64,000 bases of DNA from Cellulomonas carbonis (GTDB lineage Bacteria > Actinomycetota > Actinomycetes > Actinomycetales > Cellulomonadaceae): NCBI RefSeq assembly GCF_014636275.1, contig NZ_BMEB01000002.1, positions 372,001 through 436,000 on the forward strand, read 5' to 3'. The notes under the pieces are model-generated. The model saw only the letters and a program-made list of their open reading frames with translations, searched no databases and was not told the DNA's origin. Positions 49,357-57,306 of the stretch are shown here, in pieces (the first letter of the stretch is position 1; the number at the start of each line of letters is the position of its first letter). The translations under genes were made by a program, and so were the position numbers.

Positions 49357-50286
49357 GTGCAGACCCAGGCCGCCGCGGCGCTCGTGCGGACGGTCGAGCT
49401 GTCGCGGCCGACCGACGTGCACCGCACCCTGTCCCCGCTGCGGCGCGGCCCGCGGGACCCGGCGTTCGTGCGGACGGTCGACGGCGCGGTGTGGCGGGCG
49501 ACGCTCCTGCGCTCGGGGCCGACGACGGTCCGCCTGCACCAGACCGGACCGTCCACGGTGCACGTGTCCGCGTGGGGCGACGGCGCCGAGGAGGCGCTCG
49601 ACCGGGCACCCGCGATGCTCGGCGAGCACGACGACGACGCGGGCCTCGACCCGCCGCCCGGCACCGTCCGCGACGCGCTGCGCCGGTCGGCGCACGTCCG
49701 CATCCCGCGGACCGACCTGGTCCTCGAGGCGCTCGTCCCCGCGGTCCTCGAGCAGCGCGTCATCACGCGGACCGCGCAGGACGCGTGGCGCTGGCTCGTC
49801 CGGGCCCACGGCACACCGGCGCCGGGTCCCGCACCCGAGGGCATGCACGTCCCGCCGTCGGCTGCGGCCTGGGCGTCGGTGCCCGTGTGGGACTTCCACC
49901 GCGCCGGCGTCGACCCCGCCCGGGCGCGCGCCGTCGTCGCCGCGGCGCGGGTCGCGGGCCGGCTGGAGGAGTCCGTCGACATGCCCGTCGCCGAGACGTG
50001 GCGCCGGCTGCTCACCATCCCGGGCATCGGGCCGTGGACCGCCGCCGAGACGACCCAGCGTGCGCTCGGCGACGCCGACGCCGTGTCGGTCGGCGACTTC
50101 CACCTGCCCAACCAGGTCGGTCACGCGCTCGTGGGCCGCCGTGTCGACGACGACGGGATGCTCGCGCTCCTCGAGCCCTACCGCCCGCACCGCTACCGCG
50201 TCATCCGGGCGTTGCTCCTGACCGGCGTCGCACGCGCCCCGCGCTTCGGGCCGCGCCTCGCGGTCGAGGACCACCGCCGCCGCTGA
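49357..50286 (+). CDS. AlkA-type DNA-3-methyladenine glycosylase
   Basis: A 309-residue base-excision repair glycosylase. The helix-hairpin-helix-GPD core is at about 218-250: LLTIPGIGPWTAAETTQRAL followed by VSVGDFHLPN with the catalytic Asp (about 247). Upstream, VPAVLEQRVITRTAQDAWRW is the conserved alkA helix. It removes alkylated purines from DNA. The N-terminal part is the beta-rich AlkA_N-like domain. The leaderless GTG start agrees with the family N-terminus. Confidence 0.88.
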   Translation: MQTQAAAALVRTVELSRPTDVHRTLSPLRRGPRDPAFVRTVDGAVWRATLLRSGPTTVRLHQTGPSTVHVSAWGDGAEEALDRAPAMLGEHDDDAGLDPPPGTVRDALRRSAHVRIPRTDLVLEALVPAVLEQRVITRTAQDAWRWLVRAHGTPAPGPAPEGMHVPPSAAAWASVPVWDFHRAGVDPARARAVVAAARVAGRLEESVDMPVAETWRRLLTIPGIGPWTAAETTQRALGDADAVSVGDFHLPNQVGHALVGRRVDDDGMLALLEPYRPHRYRVIRALLLTGVARAPRFGPRLAVEDHRRR

Positions 50287-50318
50287 CGGCGACGCACCGC
50301 CGCCGGGGTGGGCCACGG

Positions 50319-50360
50319 AGTGGGGACGGTCGGCGTCGCCATGCGGCACTGACCTTCCCC
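50319..50360. repeat. palindromic intergenic element, copy B
   Basis: A 42-base element that begins AGTGGGGACGGTCGGCGTCG and ends CCTTCCCC, with arms GGGGACGGTC/GACCTTCCCC. It lies between convergent genes and matches the element at 63825 at 32 of the first 42 positions without gaps. It may work as a terminator. Confidence 0.75.
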
Positions 50361-50393
50361 GGAGGGGGTCCAGCGCGGCGCCGACCCGCCCGC

Positions 50394-52385
50394 TCACCCC
50401 ACCATCGGCGTGAGCGCCTCGTACTCCTCGATGCCGCCGTCGCGCAGGCACACCTCGATGATCGCCCGCCCCAGCGGGTCGAGGTCGTCGGTCAGGTACT
50501 GCGCCAGCTCGGCCTGGAAGAAGTCGGTGAGGATGCGCGCGCCGACGTCGTACGCCTCGACGCCGACCTGCGACTGCTGGTCGGTCCGCAGGAACGTCGG
50601 CCGGATCAGCTGGCCGTCGATCTTCATCTCGCGCAGCGTGTAGCCGAACAGCGGGCAGCGCGACGCGACGAGCTGGTCGGGCCGGATCCGCCCGCCGCCG
50701 CGCCGTGCGAGGTACTCGCGCGTGAGCCACTCCGCCGCGAAGCCGACCTTGTAGGCGCCGATGTGCTGGTTCGGCGTGAGCACGTAGCGCGTGCGCGGCG
50801 CGTCGACGATCTGCCGCAGCAGGAGGTTCGCGCCGCCGACCCGCGTCCCGGTCGAGAACGGCCAGAACGACCCGACGCCCTCGGACACCATGCCGCCGTG
50901 CGCGAGCCGCTGCACCGCGTCGGCGCTCTCACCGATCGACGGGTTCTTGTCCCCGCGCGGCGCGATGAGCCGCCACAGCCACGCGAGCGCGGGCGGGACG
51001 AGGTGCATCATCCCCATCACGCCGTACGTCGGGCTCGTGCGCGTGCACGCCGGCATCCGCACGCCGAACGTGCGGACGTCGACCTCCTCGGGCTCGTCGA
51101 CCACGCCGCGGATGAGTCGCCTCGGCACGACGACGCGCGGGTTCGGGCACGGCGTCCCCGTCGAGTCGAGCGTGTGCTCCCACGGGAGGCACGTCGCGTC
51201 GGGCACGCCGTCGAGGTTGAAGAACACGAGCGGCTCGGCGGGGTGGATGAACACGCGCTCGAGGTGGCAGTCCTCGCCGTACTCGGTGAGGTTGTCGACG
51301 CGCACGAACCAGCCGTCCTCGGCGTCCGTCACGACGAGCTTGCCGGACCCGGTCTGCAGCGACGCGTGGCACAGCGTCATGTCGTCGGTGACGGGTTCGA
51401 GCCGGCTCGTCTCGGACAGCGTGATGACGTACGGCTCGCCCGTGACGACGTTCGTGCCGAGCAGGATCCGCCCGTCCTCCTGACGCCGGATCTCCTGGCA
51501 CATCTCCGACTTGCCGCCGCCCGACGCGCCCTCGTGCATGACGATCGTCTCGTTCTCGTACGGCGTCGTGACGCGGACGCTCGACGCGTGCGCGGTGAGC
51601 CAGCCCTCCTGCTCGCCGATGTCGAGCAGCACCGAGAACACGCCCTTCTTGGCGCTCGGCCCCGGGTACAGGTTGTAGGCGAACACCTCGTGCAGCGTCT
51701 CGGTGCGGTCGTGCACGACGACCTGGCGCCCCGCGAAGTGCGTGTGCCGGAACGGCGGCGCGACGTACAGGACCGACCGCGGCGCGAAGGCGCCGTGCTG
51801 CGCGACGAGGTCGTCGAGCGTCGTGAACCCCTGCAGGTCGGCGAGCGCGAGCGCGAAGAACGCCGCGTTGACCGGCACGACGCCGAGCGACGGGTACCCG
51901 AACCGCGGCCCGCCCGCCCGGAACGGCACGACGACGAGGTCCTGCTCGGCGAGCCACGCGAGGGTCTCGGTGCGGACGGGTGCGAAGGGACCGCCGTGCC
52001 GGTCCGCGAAGCGCGGCTTGTCGGACGGCAGGTCGTCGCCGATGCGCATGCAGTCGGGGTCCCGGCGCCGCATGTAGTCCTCGGGGTAGTTCACCGAGAC
52101 GCCGTTGCGGCAGCGGACCACCTCGGCCTCGACGACCGGCTCGCCCGCGACGTCGTACGCGACCGAGAAGCGCGGACCGCCGTCGGGCCCGAGCGCGAGC
52201 CGGTACAGCTCGTCGCGCGAGCGCGGGACGACCACGCTGCGTGCCGACGTCAGGACCGTGCGCACGTCGTCGGGCAGGTCCAGGGTGGCGAGCGCCGCGG
52301 CGTCGGACCGGCCCGGCGAGGAGGCGTCGTCGTCGGTGCGCGCGTCGGGACCGTGCGTCGCGTCCGTCAGGGTCGGGGCGGTCAT
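50394..52385 (-). CDS. DUF4914 family protein, PEPCK-like P-loop
   Basis: A 663-residue cytosolic protein whose length and motifs match DUF4914. The nucleotide-binding loop is MHEGASGGGKSEMCQEI (P-loop 286-293), of the type found in phosphoenolpyruvate carboxykinase and HPr kinase. Other conserved-looking parts are FAYNLYPGPSAKKGVFSVLL and MPACTRTSPTYGVMGMMHLV. The reaction is unknown; a phosphotransfer or carboxykinase-like chemistry is inferred from the P-loop only. ATG 52385 follows GGGAG; the upstream frame to 52481 is not supported. Codon use is normal for the window. Confidence 0.75.
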   Translation of the reverse strand: MTAPTLTDATHGPDARTDDDASSPGRSDAAALATLDLPDDVRTVLTSARSVVVPRSRDELYRLALGPDGGPRFSVAYDVAGEPVVEAEVVRCRNGVSVNYPEDYMRRRDPDCMRIGDDLPSDKPRFADRHGGPFAPVRTETLAWLAEQDLVVVPFRAGGPRFGYPSLGVVPVNAAFFALALADLQGFTTLDDLVAQHGAFAPRSVLYVAPPFRHTHFAGRQVVVHDRTETLHEVFAYNLYPGPSAKKGVFSVLLDIGEQEGWLTAHASSVRVTTPYENETIVMHEGASGGGKSEMCQEIRRQEDGRILLGTNVVTGEPYVITLSETSRLEPVTDDMTLCHASLQTGSGKLVVTDAEDGWFVRVDNLTEYGEDCHLERVFIHPAEPLVFFNLDGVPDATCLPWEHTLDSTGTPCPNPRVVVPRRLIRGVVDEPEEVDVRTFGVRMPACTRTSPTYGVMGMMHLVPPALAWLWRLIAPRGDKNPSIGESADAVQRLAHGGMVSEGVGSFWPFSTGTRVGGANLLLRQIVDAPRTRYVLTPNQHIGAYKVGFAAEWLTREYLARRGGGRIRPDQLVASRCPLFGYTLREMKIDGQLIRPTFLRTDQQSQVGVEAYDVGARILTDFFQAELAQYLTDDLDPLGRAIIEVCLRDGGIEEYEALTPMVG

Positions 52386-52668
52386 GGGAACTCCCTCGTC
52401 CGGGCGCGTCGCGCCGCATCCGCCGCCGTGCGCCGACGCGCCGGGCGGCACGGGGTGCACGGACTGGCGCTGTCCGATCACGGACGCTACGGAGGGGCGG
52501 TCCCCGGCGCATGGGACCTTCGGTCAGCATCCGGTCCCGCCGTCCCGGATGGTGGTCGCGGGTGGTCCGCCGGTCGCGCCGGCGGCGCGGCGGTGGGCGG
52601 GACCGGTCGCCTTCTCAGGGCCCCGGCCGGTGCGGGCGCCGGAGGCATGGGACCGGGCCGCGGCGCAG

Positions 52669-52674
52669 TACGGT
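52669..52674 (+). promoter_or_regulatory. -10 hexamer (TACGGT) of the DUF2809 gene
   Basis: TACGGT lies six bases before ATG 52681. The rest of the 295-base divergent spacer holds a TAGCGT (minus strand, about 52487) for DUF4914 and a GGTCCC/GGGACC hairpin at 52499-52518. Confidence 0.5.
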
Positions 52675-52680
52675 CGCCCG

Positions 52681-53118
52681 ATGGTTCCCGAGCGGTCGCG
52701 CGCCCGACTGGCCGTGACCGCGGTGGTCGTGGTCGTCCTGGGCCTGGCGACGACGGCGCTCGGCGGCGTCGTCGGCGACCTCGTGGGCGGCGCGCTCTAC
52801 GCGGTGCTCGTCACGGTCCTGCTGGCGATCGCGCTCCCGCGGCTGCGCGCCGTCGTCGTCGGTGGCGTCGCGTTCGCGGTGTGCGTCGTCGTCGAGCTGC
52901 TCCAGCTCGCGGGGGTCGCGGTGGCGCTCGCGGACGCCGCGCCGACGCTGGGCTCCGTGGTGCGCCTCGTGCTCGGCTCGACGTTCTGGGCGCCCGACCT
53001 GGCCGCGTACGCGGTGGGTGCCGCGGCCGGGTCGGGCGTCGTCCGGCTCGTCAGCCCGCGGGCTGCGACGACTCCCCGCCCGGCCGGGCCGCGTCCGACG
53101 CCGCGTCCACCGGCGTGA
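52681..53118 (+). CDS. DUF2809 membrane protein
   Basis: A 145-residue four-helix protein with the DUF2809 pattern: [30 protein letters not shown] and [20 protein letters not shown]. Family members are small membrane proteins of unknown role. Leaderless start. The Pro/Arg/Thr-rich C-terminus overlaps the convergent oxidoreductase gene by 68 bases. Confidence 0.82.
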   Translation: MVPERSRARLAVTAVVVVVLGLATTALGGVVGDLVGGALYAVLVTVLLAIALPRLRAVVVGGVAFAVCVVVELLQLAGVAVALADAAPTLGSVVRLVLGSTFWAPDLAAYAVGAAAGSGVVRLVSPRAATTPRPAGPRPTPRPPA

Positions 53119-53539
53119 GCAGCAGCAGCGGGATCTGGCGGTCGGTGTTGGCCTGGTACTGCGCGTAGTCGGGCCAGACGGCGACGGCGCGCTCCCACCA
53201 CGTCTCCCGCTCGGCACCGGACAGCTCGCGCACGCGGTAGTCGCGCCGCGTCGGTCCGTCCTGGAGCTCGACGAACGGGCTGGTGAGGAAGTTGCGGTAC
53301 CAGGTCGGGTGCTCGGGCGCCCCACCCTTGGACGCGACGGCGACGTACTCGCCGTCGTGCTCGACGCGCATGAGCGGCGTCTTGCGCAGCTTCCCCGACG
53401 ACGCGCCGACCGACGTGATGACGACGATCGGCACGCCGCGCAGCGTGTTCGCCTCGGCGCCGTTCGTCGCCTCGAAGGTCTCGGCCTGCTGGCGCGCCCA
53501 GTCGGACGGGCTCGGTGCGTACTCCCCGGTCAGTGGCAT
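53051..53539 (-). CDS. deazaflavin (F420)-dependent nitroreductase family protein
   Basis: A 162-residue protein of the Ddn-like split-barrel family: [30 protein letters not shown] at the core, [21 protein letters not shown] and [19 protein letters not shown]. These enzymes use F420H2 to reduce nitro compounds, quinones or other substrates, which agrees with the LLM/F420 oxidoreductase at 1647 in implying that the host makes F420. It lies upstream of no partner; convergent overlap with DUF2809. Confidence 0.9.
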   Translation of the reverse strand: MPLTGEYAPSPSDWARQQAETFEATNGAEANTLRGVPIVVITSVGASSGKLRKTPLMRVEHDGEYVAVASKGGAPEHPTWYRNFLTSPFVELQDGPTRRDYRVRELSGAERETWWERAVAVWPDYAQYQANTDRQIPLLLLTPVDAASDAARPGGESSQPAG

Positions 53540-53572
53540 GTGAGCGGCAACACGTCGCGGGCCCGGTCTCTT

Positions 53573-53588
53573 CCCGTCGCCCGACGGG
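53573..53588 (-). terminator. hairpin after the response-regulator gene
   Basis: CCCGTCG and CGACGGG (53573-53579 and 53582-53588) follow the stop of the two-component operon on the minus strand. Confidence 0.4.
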
Positions 53589-53637
53589 GGCCGGTCGCGC
53601 CGTCGCGTGCCGTCGTGACGCCGGTCGGACCCGCCGG

Positions 53638-54279
53638 TCAGACCAGACCTGACTCGTACGCCGCGATGACGAGCTGCACGCGGTCGCGGCGCGCGAGCTT
53701 GCGCAGGACCGCCGCGACGTGGGTCTTGACGGTCTGCTCGGTGACCCACAGCTCGGCGGCGATCTCCGCGTTCGACAGACCGCGCGCGACCGCGAGCAGC
53801 ACCTCGTGCTCGCGCGGCGTCAACGTGTCGAGGCCCGGGACCGGCTCGGGTGCGGGCGTGCGGGCCGCGACGTCGGACACCAGGCGGCGCGTCACGTTGG
53901 GCCCGAGCAGCATCGACCCGTCCGCGACGGCCCGCACGCCCTCGACGAGCCGGTCCGCCGGGACGTCCTTGAGCAGGAACCCGCTCGCACCGGCCTGGAG
54001 CGCGTCGTAGACGTACTCGTCGAGGTCGAACGTCGTGAGCACGAGCACGCGCGTCGACGGGTGCTCGGCCGTGATGCGCGCCGTCGCGGCGATGCCGTCG
54101 AGCACCGGCATGCGCACGTCGACGACGGCGACGTCGGGCGCCGTCTCCCGGACGAGCGTGACGAGCTCGCGGCCGTCGCCGGCCGACCCCACGATCTCGA
54201 TGTCCGGTGCCGAGTCGAGGATCGCGGCGAACCCGTGCCGCACCACGGGCTGGTCGTCCGCGACGACCGTGCGGATCAT
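53638..54279 (-). CDS. NarL/LuxR family response regulator
   Basis: A 213-residue regulator. The receiver domain has the phosphoacceptor Asp54 in [14 protein letters not shown], acidic Asp8/Asp9 and the conserved Lys (near 104) in [13 protein letters not shown]. The C-terminal LuxR-type helix-turn-helix (about 148-208) reads [20 protein letters not shown] and [20 protein letters not shown]. It overlaps the sensor kinase (ATGA) and is surely its partner. Confidence 0.95.
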   Translation of the reverse strand: MIRTVVADDQPVVRHGFAAILDSAPDIEIVGSAGDGRELVTLVRETAPDVAVVDVRMPVLDGIAATARITAEHPSTRVLVLTTFDLDEYVYDALQAGASGFLLKDVPADRLVEGVRAVADGSMLLGPNVTRRLVSDVAARTPAPEPVPGLDTLTPREHEVLLAVARGLSNAEIAAELWVTEQTVKTHVAAVLRKLARRDRVQLVIAAYESGLV

Positions 54280-55550
54280 GCGCCGCCCCCGGGCGTGGCG
54301 GGCGCGACCCGAGCGGGACCGACCGCTCGCGGCACCTCCGTGAGCGGTGCGGCGCCCACCCGGGTGGGCACGACGACGTCGACGCCGAAGACCCCGCCGC
54401 GGGACGTCACGGTCAGCACCCCGCCCACCGACTCGACGCGCTCGCGCATGCCGAGCAGGCCGCGGCCCGGGGCGACGTCGTCGTCGGCGGCGACGGGGTT
54501 GGTGCAACGCAGCCGTGCGAGCGCGCCGTGCGCCGACAGGTCGAGCGTGACCGGTGACCCGGGCGCGTGCCGGCGGGCGTTGGTCAGTGCCTCCTGCGCA
54601 GCCCGGAAGAGCGCGTAGCCGACGGTCGGCGGGACCGCGCCGTCGCCCGACCGCGTGAACCGCACGTCCTGACCCGCTGAGCGCGCCTGCTCGACGAGCG
54701 TCGCGACGTCGTCGGCGCCCGGCTGGGGTGCGCGTGCGGCGCCGTCACCCTCGCTGCGCTGGAGCACGACGAGGACCTGACGCAGCTCGTTGAGCGCTCC
54801 CCGCGCGTCGGTCGCGATGTCGGCGAGCACGCGCCGGGCGTCCTCTCCCAGGGTCGGGTGCGTGTACGGCGCGCTCTCGGCGCGCACCGCGACGAGCGAG
54901 ATGTGGTGCGCGACGACGTCGTGCAGGTCCCGGGCGATGCGCGCGCGCTCGGCGGTCACGGACTCGGACTCGAGCGCGCGGCGTGACGCGACGGCGGCCT
55001 CGGCGGTCCGGCGACGCGACCGGTTGCCCGCGCCGATCGCCCACGCGATCGCGACGGCCGCGACCGTCATGCCGAGGTAGACCGTGAGCACCTCGGCCTC
55101 GGGACGCGGGCCCGTGCCCGACGTCACGGGCCCGACCGGCAGCATGGCCGGCACGAACGTCAGGCAGTAGACGGTCGCCACGGCGAGGGCCGCGAGGAGC
55201 GGCGCGAGTGCCATGCGTCGACCGTGCGTCGCGGCGACGACGGCGATCATCACGAGGCCGAGCCACCACCCCCAGTCGAACCACCCGATCACCACGACGA
55301 GCCCGAACGGCCAGAGGCCCAGCAGCGTCGCGAGCCCGGGCCGGACGGCCGACAGCAGGACGCCGACCACGAGGCTGACGCGCGCGAGGACGACGGCCGC
55401 GACCCAGGGCGTCATCGCGGCGGACCAGCTGATGCCGTACGTCCCGGACGAGGGGTCCTCGAGCACCCAGATGTCGGCCGGGGTCGTGACGAACAGGACC
55501 GCGAGCAGCGACGCGAGCACACCGGGCAGCACCCACGCACGTCGGCTCAT
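54276..55550 (-). CDS. sensor histidine kinase (HisKA_3 type)
   Basis: A 424-residue membrane sensor. About five or six helices lie in residues 8-175. The dimerisation/phosphoacceptor motif is [20 protein letters not shown] with His210, followed by the HATPase with [20 protein letters not shown] and [16 protein letters not shown]. Small extracytoplasmic loops suggest it senses membrane or cell-envelope conditions (DesK/LiaS-like), which is inference. GAGGAT lies six bases before the ATG. Confidence 0.93.
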   Translation of the reverse strand: MSRRAWVLPGVLASLLAVLFVTTPADIWVLEDPSSGTYGISWSAAMTPWVAAVVLARVSLVVGVLLSAVRPGLATLLGLWPFGLVVVIGWFDWGWWLGLVMIAVVAATHGRRMALAPLLAALAVATVYCLTFVPAMLPVGPVTSGTGPRPEAEVLTVYLGMTVAAVAIAWAIGAGNRSRRRTAEAAVASRRALESESVTAERARIARDLHDVVAHHISLVAVRAESAPYTHPTLGEDARRVLADIATDARGALNELRQVLVVLQRSEGDGAARAPQPGADDVATLVEQARSAGQDVRFTRSGDGAVPPTVGYALFRAAQEALTNARRHAPGSPVTLDLSAHGALARLRCTNPVAADDDVAPGRGLLGMRERVESVGGVLTVTSRGGVFGVDVVVPTRVGAAPLTEVPRAVGPARVAPATPGGGA

Positions 55551-55710
55551 GCGCCGATCCTCGCGGAGACGCCGTCGCCGGACGACACCCGTGCGGAGGG
55601 TCCTGGCTCCCTCGCGCGGGTGAGGGCGGTCCCCAGGGCGGTCCTCGGGGTGGTCCCCAGGGCGCTCCTCCGGCTCGCGGCCGACGCGACAACCGGAGCC
55701 GGCCGTCGGG
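55551..55710. repeat. spacer with a 27-base near-direct repeat
   Basis: GGTCCCCAGGGCG recurs twice within GGTCCCCAGGGCGGTCCTCG and its neighbour at about 55631-55680. Nothing else is recognised in this spacer. Confidence 0.4.
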
Positions 55711-56328
55711 TCAGAACCGGTCCGGGTCGCCCGCCCCGACGCGCACGACCTCGGGGTACCCCTCGGACCAGTCGACGACCGTCGTGGGCTCCGCGACGAC
55801 CTCGCCGCCGTCGAGCACCGCGTCGATGACGTGGTCGAGCTCCTCCTTGATCGCCCAGCCCTCGGTGAGCGGCTCGGGGTGGTCCGGCAGCAGGAGCGTG
55901 CTCGACAGGAGCGGTTCGCCGAGCTCGCGGACGAGCGTCTGCGCGACGACGTTGTCCGGGATCCGCACCCCGACGGTGCGCTTCCGCTCGTGCGCGAGGC
56001 GGCGCGGCACCTCCTTGGTCGCGGGGAGGATGAACGTGTACGGCCCGGGGGTCGCTGCCTTGATGGCGCGGAACGCCGCGTTGTCGAGGTGCACGAACTG
56101 GCCGAGCTGCGCGAAGTCGGCGCACACGAGCGTGAAGTGGTGCTTCGCGTCGAGGTGCCGGATGCGGCGGATGCGATCGGCCGCCGTGTGGCTGTCCATC
56201 GCCGCGCCGAACGCGTAGCCCGAGTCGGTGGGGTACGCGACGAGCGCGTCGTCGCGCAGCATCGCGACGACCTGCCCGATGGTCCGCGGCTGGGGGTTGG
56301 CGGGGTGGACGTCGAGGTAGCGCGCCAT
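55711..56328 (-). CDS. Sua5/YciO/YrdC family L-threonylcarbamoyladenylate synthase
   Basis: A 205-residue protein of the YrdC/YciO fold: MARYLDVHPANPQPRTIGQV at the N-terminus, DDALVAYPTDSGYAFGA with the conserved YPTDS, and KAATPGPYTFILPATKEVPR. The family makes threonylcarbamoyl-AMP for tRNA t6A37; the YciO subgroup may differ, and the N-terminus here is more YciO-like. TACCCT six bases before the ATG makes the mRNA leaderless. Confidence 0.88.
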   Translation of the reverse strand: MARYLDVHPANPQPRTIGQVVAMLRDDALVAYPTDSGYAFGAAMDSHTAADRIRRIRHLDAKHHFTLVCADFAQLGQFVHLDNAAFRAIKAATPGPYTFILPATKEVPRRLAHERKRTVGVRIPDNVVAQTLVRELGEPLLSSTLLLPDHPEPLTEGWAIKEELDHVIDAVLDGGEVVAEPTTVVDWSEGYPEVVRVGAGDPDRF

Positions 56329-56334
56329 CTGCCG

Positions 56335-56340
56335 AGGGTA
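56335..56340 (-). promoter_or_regulatory. -10 hexamer (TACCCT) of the YrdC/YciO gene
   Basis: TACCCT on the minus strand, six bases before ATG 56328. Confidence 0.5.
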
Positions 56341-56397
56341 GGTCCGTCACGGCGCGACGTCGATCACGGACGTCACCCTCGGCGCCGCGCACCCGAC

Positions 56398-57189
56398 TCA
56401 CGGCCCCTCCAGGACGACGCACCGGTCGAGCCACCGGTCCATCGCGTCGCGCTCGGCCGCGGTCACGCGCAGCCCGTACGCGGCCTTGACCCGGACCTGG
56501 AGCAGGACGTACCGGCAGCGGAAGCCCCGCTCGGGCGGCAGCCACGTCGCGGCGTCGCCCGCACCCTTCTGCTGGTTGAGCGGGCCGTCGACGGCGAGCA
56601 GGTTCGCCGGGTCGTTCGCGAAGAGCTCGCGCTGCGCGGGCGTCCACTGCTGCGCACCCTTCTGCCACGCGTCCGCGAGCGCCACGACGTGGTCGACCTG
56701 GACGTCGGCGCTGCGCTCGCCGCGCTCGAACGCGATCGTCCCGCCGCCGTACGGGTCGACGAGCGTCCCGGTGAGGACGACGCACCCGCCCGTCCGCTCG
56801 TCGAGGACGACGTCCGTGAGGTCGCGGCGCAGCACGTCGTTGCGCGTGTCGCAGCCGTTGCGGTCGGCGTCGGCCCACGCCTGGCCGAACTGGTCGCGGT
56901 CGTATCCCGTCATCGGCGCCCGTCCGGCGACCTCGAGCGACGCGAGGTCCTCCCGCGCCCGGTCGAGCTGGACCTGCGTCACGCCGACGACGTGCCCGGT
57001 CGGCCGGCGCGCACCGAGCAGGTCCGGCAGGCCGGCATCGGCGCCGACGTCCGTCGCCGTCAGCAGCGCACCGGCGAGCAGCACCGACACGAGCGTCGCG
57101 AGGGCGGTCGCGGCGCGCGAGCGGCGTCGTCGTCGCACCGCCCTGCTCCCGCCCCACCGCCGTCCGCCCACGGCCCGTGAGCGTGCCAC
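56398..57189 (-). CDS. secreted HNH endonuclease family protein (DUF1524-like)
   Basis: A 263-residue protein. A basic N-terminus and hydrophobic segment (ATALATLVSVLLAGALLTAT) indicate secretion or anchoring. The nuclease core has QVDHVVALADAWQKGAQQW and NDPANLLAVDGPLNQQKG (the His/Asn/Lys pattern of DUF1524-type HNH enzymes), with three Cys (GCDTRND, GGCVVL, RCRYVLL). Such proteins are common in actinobacteria as extracellular nucleases. GTG start. Confidence 0.85.
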   Translation of the reverse strand: MARSRAVGGRRWGGSRAVRRRRRSRAATALATLVSVLLAGALLTATDVGADAGLPDLLGARRPTGHVVGVTQVQLDRAREDLASLEVAGRAPMTGYDRDQFGQAWADADRNGCDTRNDVLRRDLTDVVLDERTGGCVVLTGTLVDPYGGGTIAFERGERSADVQVDHVVALADAWQKGAQQWTPAQRELFANDPANLLAVDGPLNQQKGAGDAATWLPPERGFRCRYVLLQVRVKAAYGLRVTAAERDAMDRWLDRCVVLEGP

Positions 57190-57208
57190 GGCGGTCCGAC
57201 ACGACGAC

Positions 57209-57245
57209 GCAGGGCGCGCCCGTCCTGGGGACGGACGCGCCCTGC
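57209..57245 (-). terminator. terminator of the VanY-type gene
   Basis: GCAGGGCGCGCCCGTCC (57209-57225) pairs with GGACGGACGCGCCCTGC (57229-57245) with one mismatch, shortly after the stop of the VanY-type gene. Confidence 0.7.
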
Positions 57246-57306
57246 GCGTGACGTGGTCGAGCGGGGCCGGCCCGGCGCGCTCACCGCACGCCGGGACCCG
57301 GTCCGG

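Noticed and set aside
51890..52530. Plus-strand frames under the DUF4914 start region
   Set aside because: They are shadows of the minus-strand gene with Arg/Ser/Pro composition and no ribosome-binding site.
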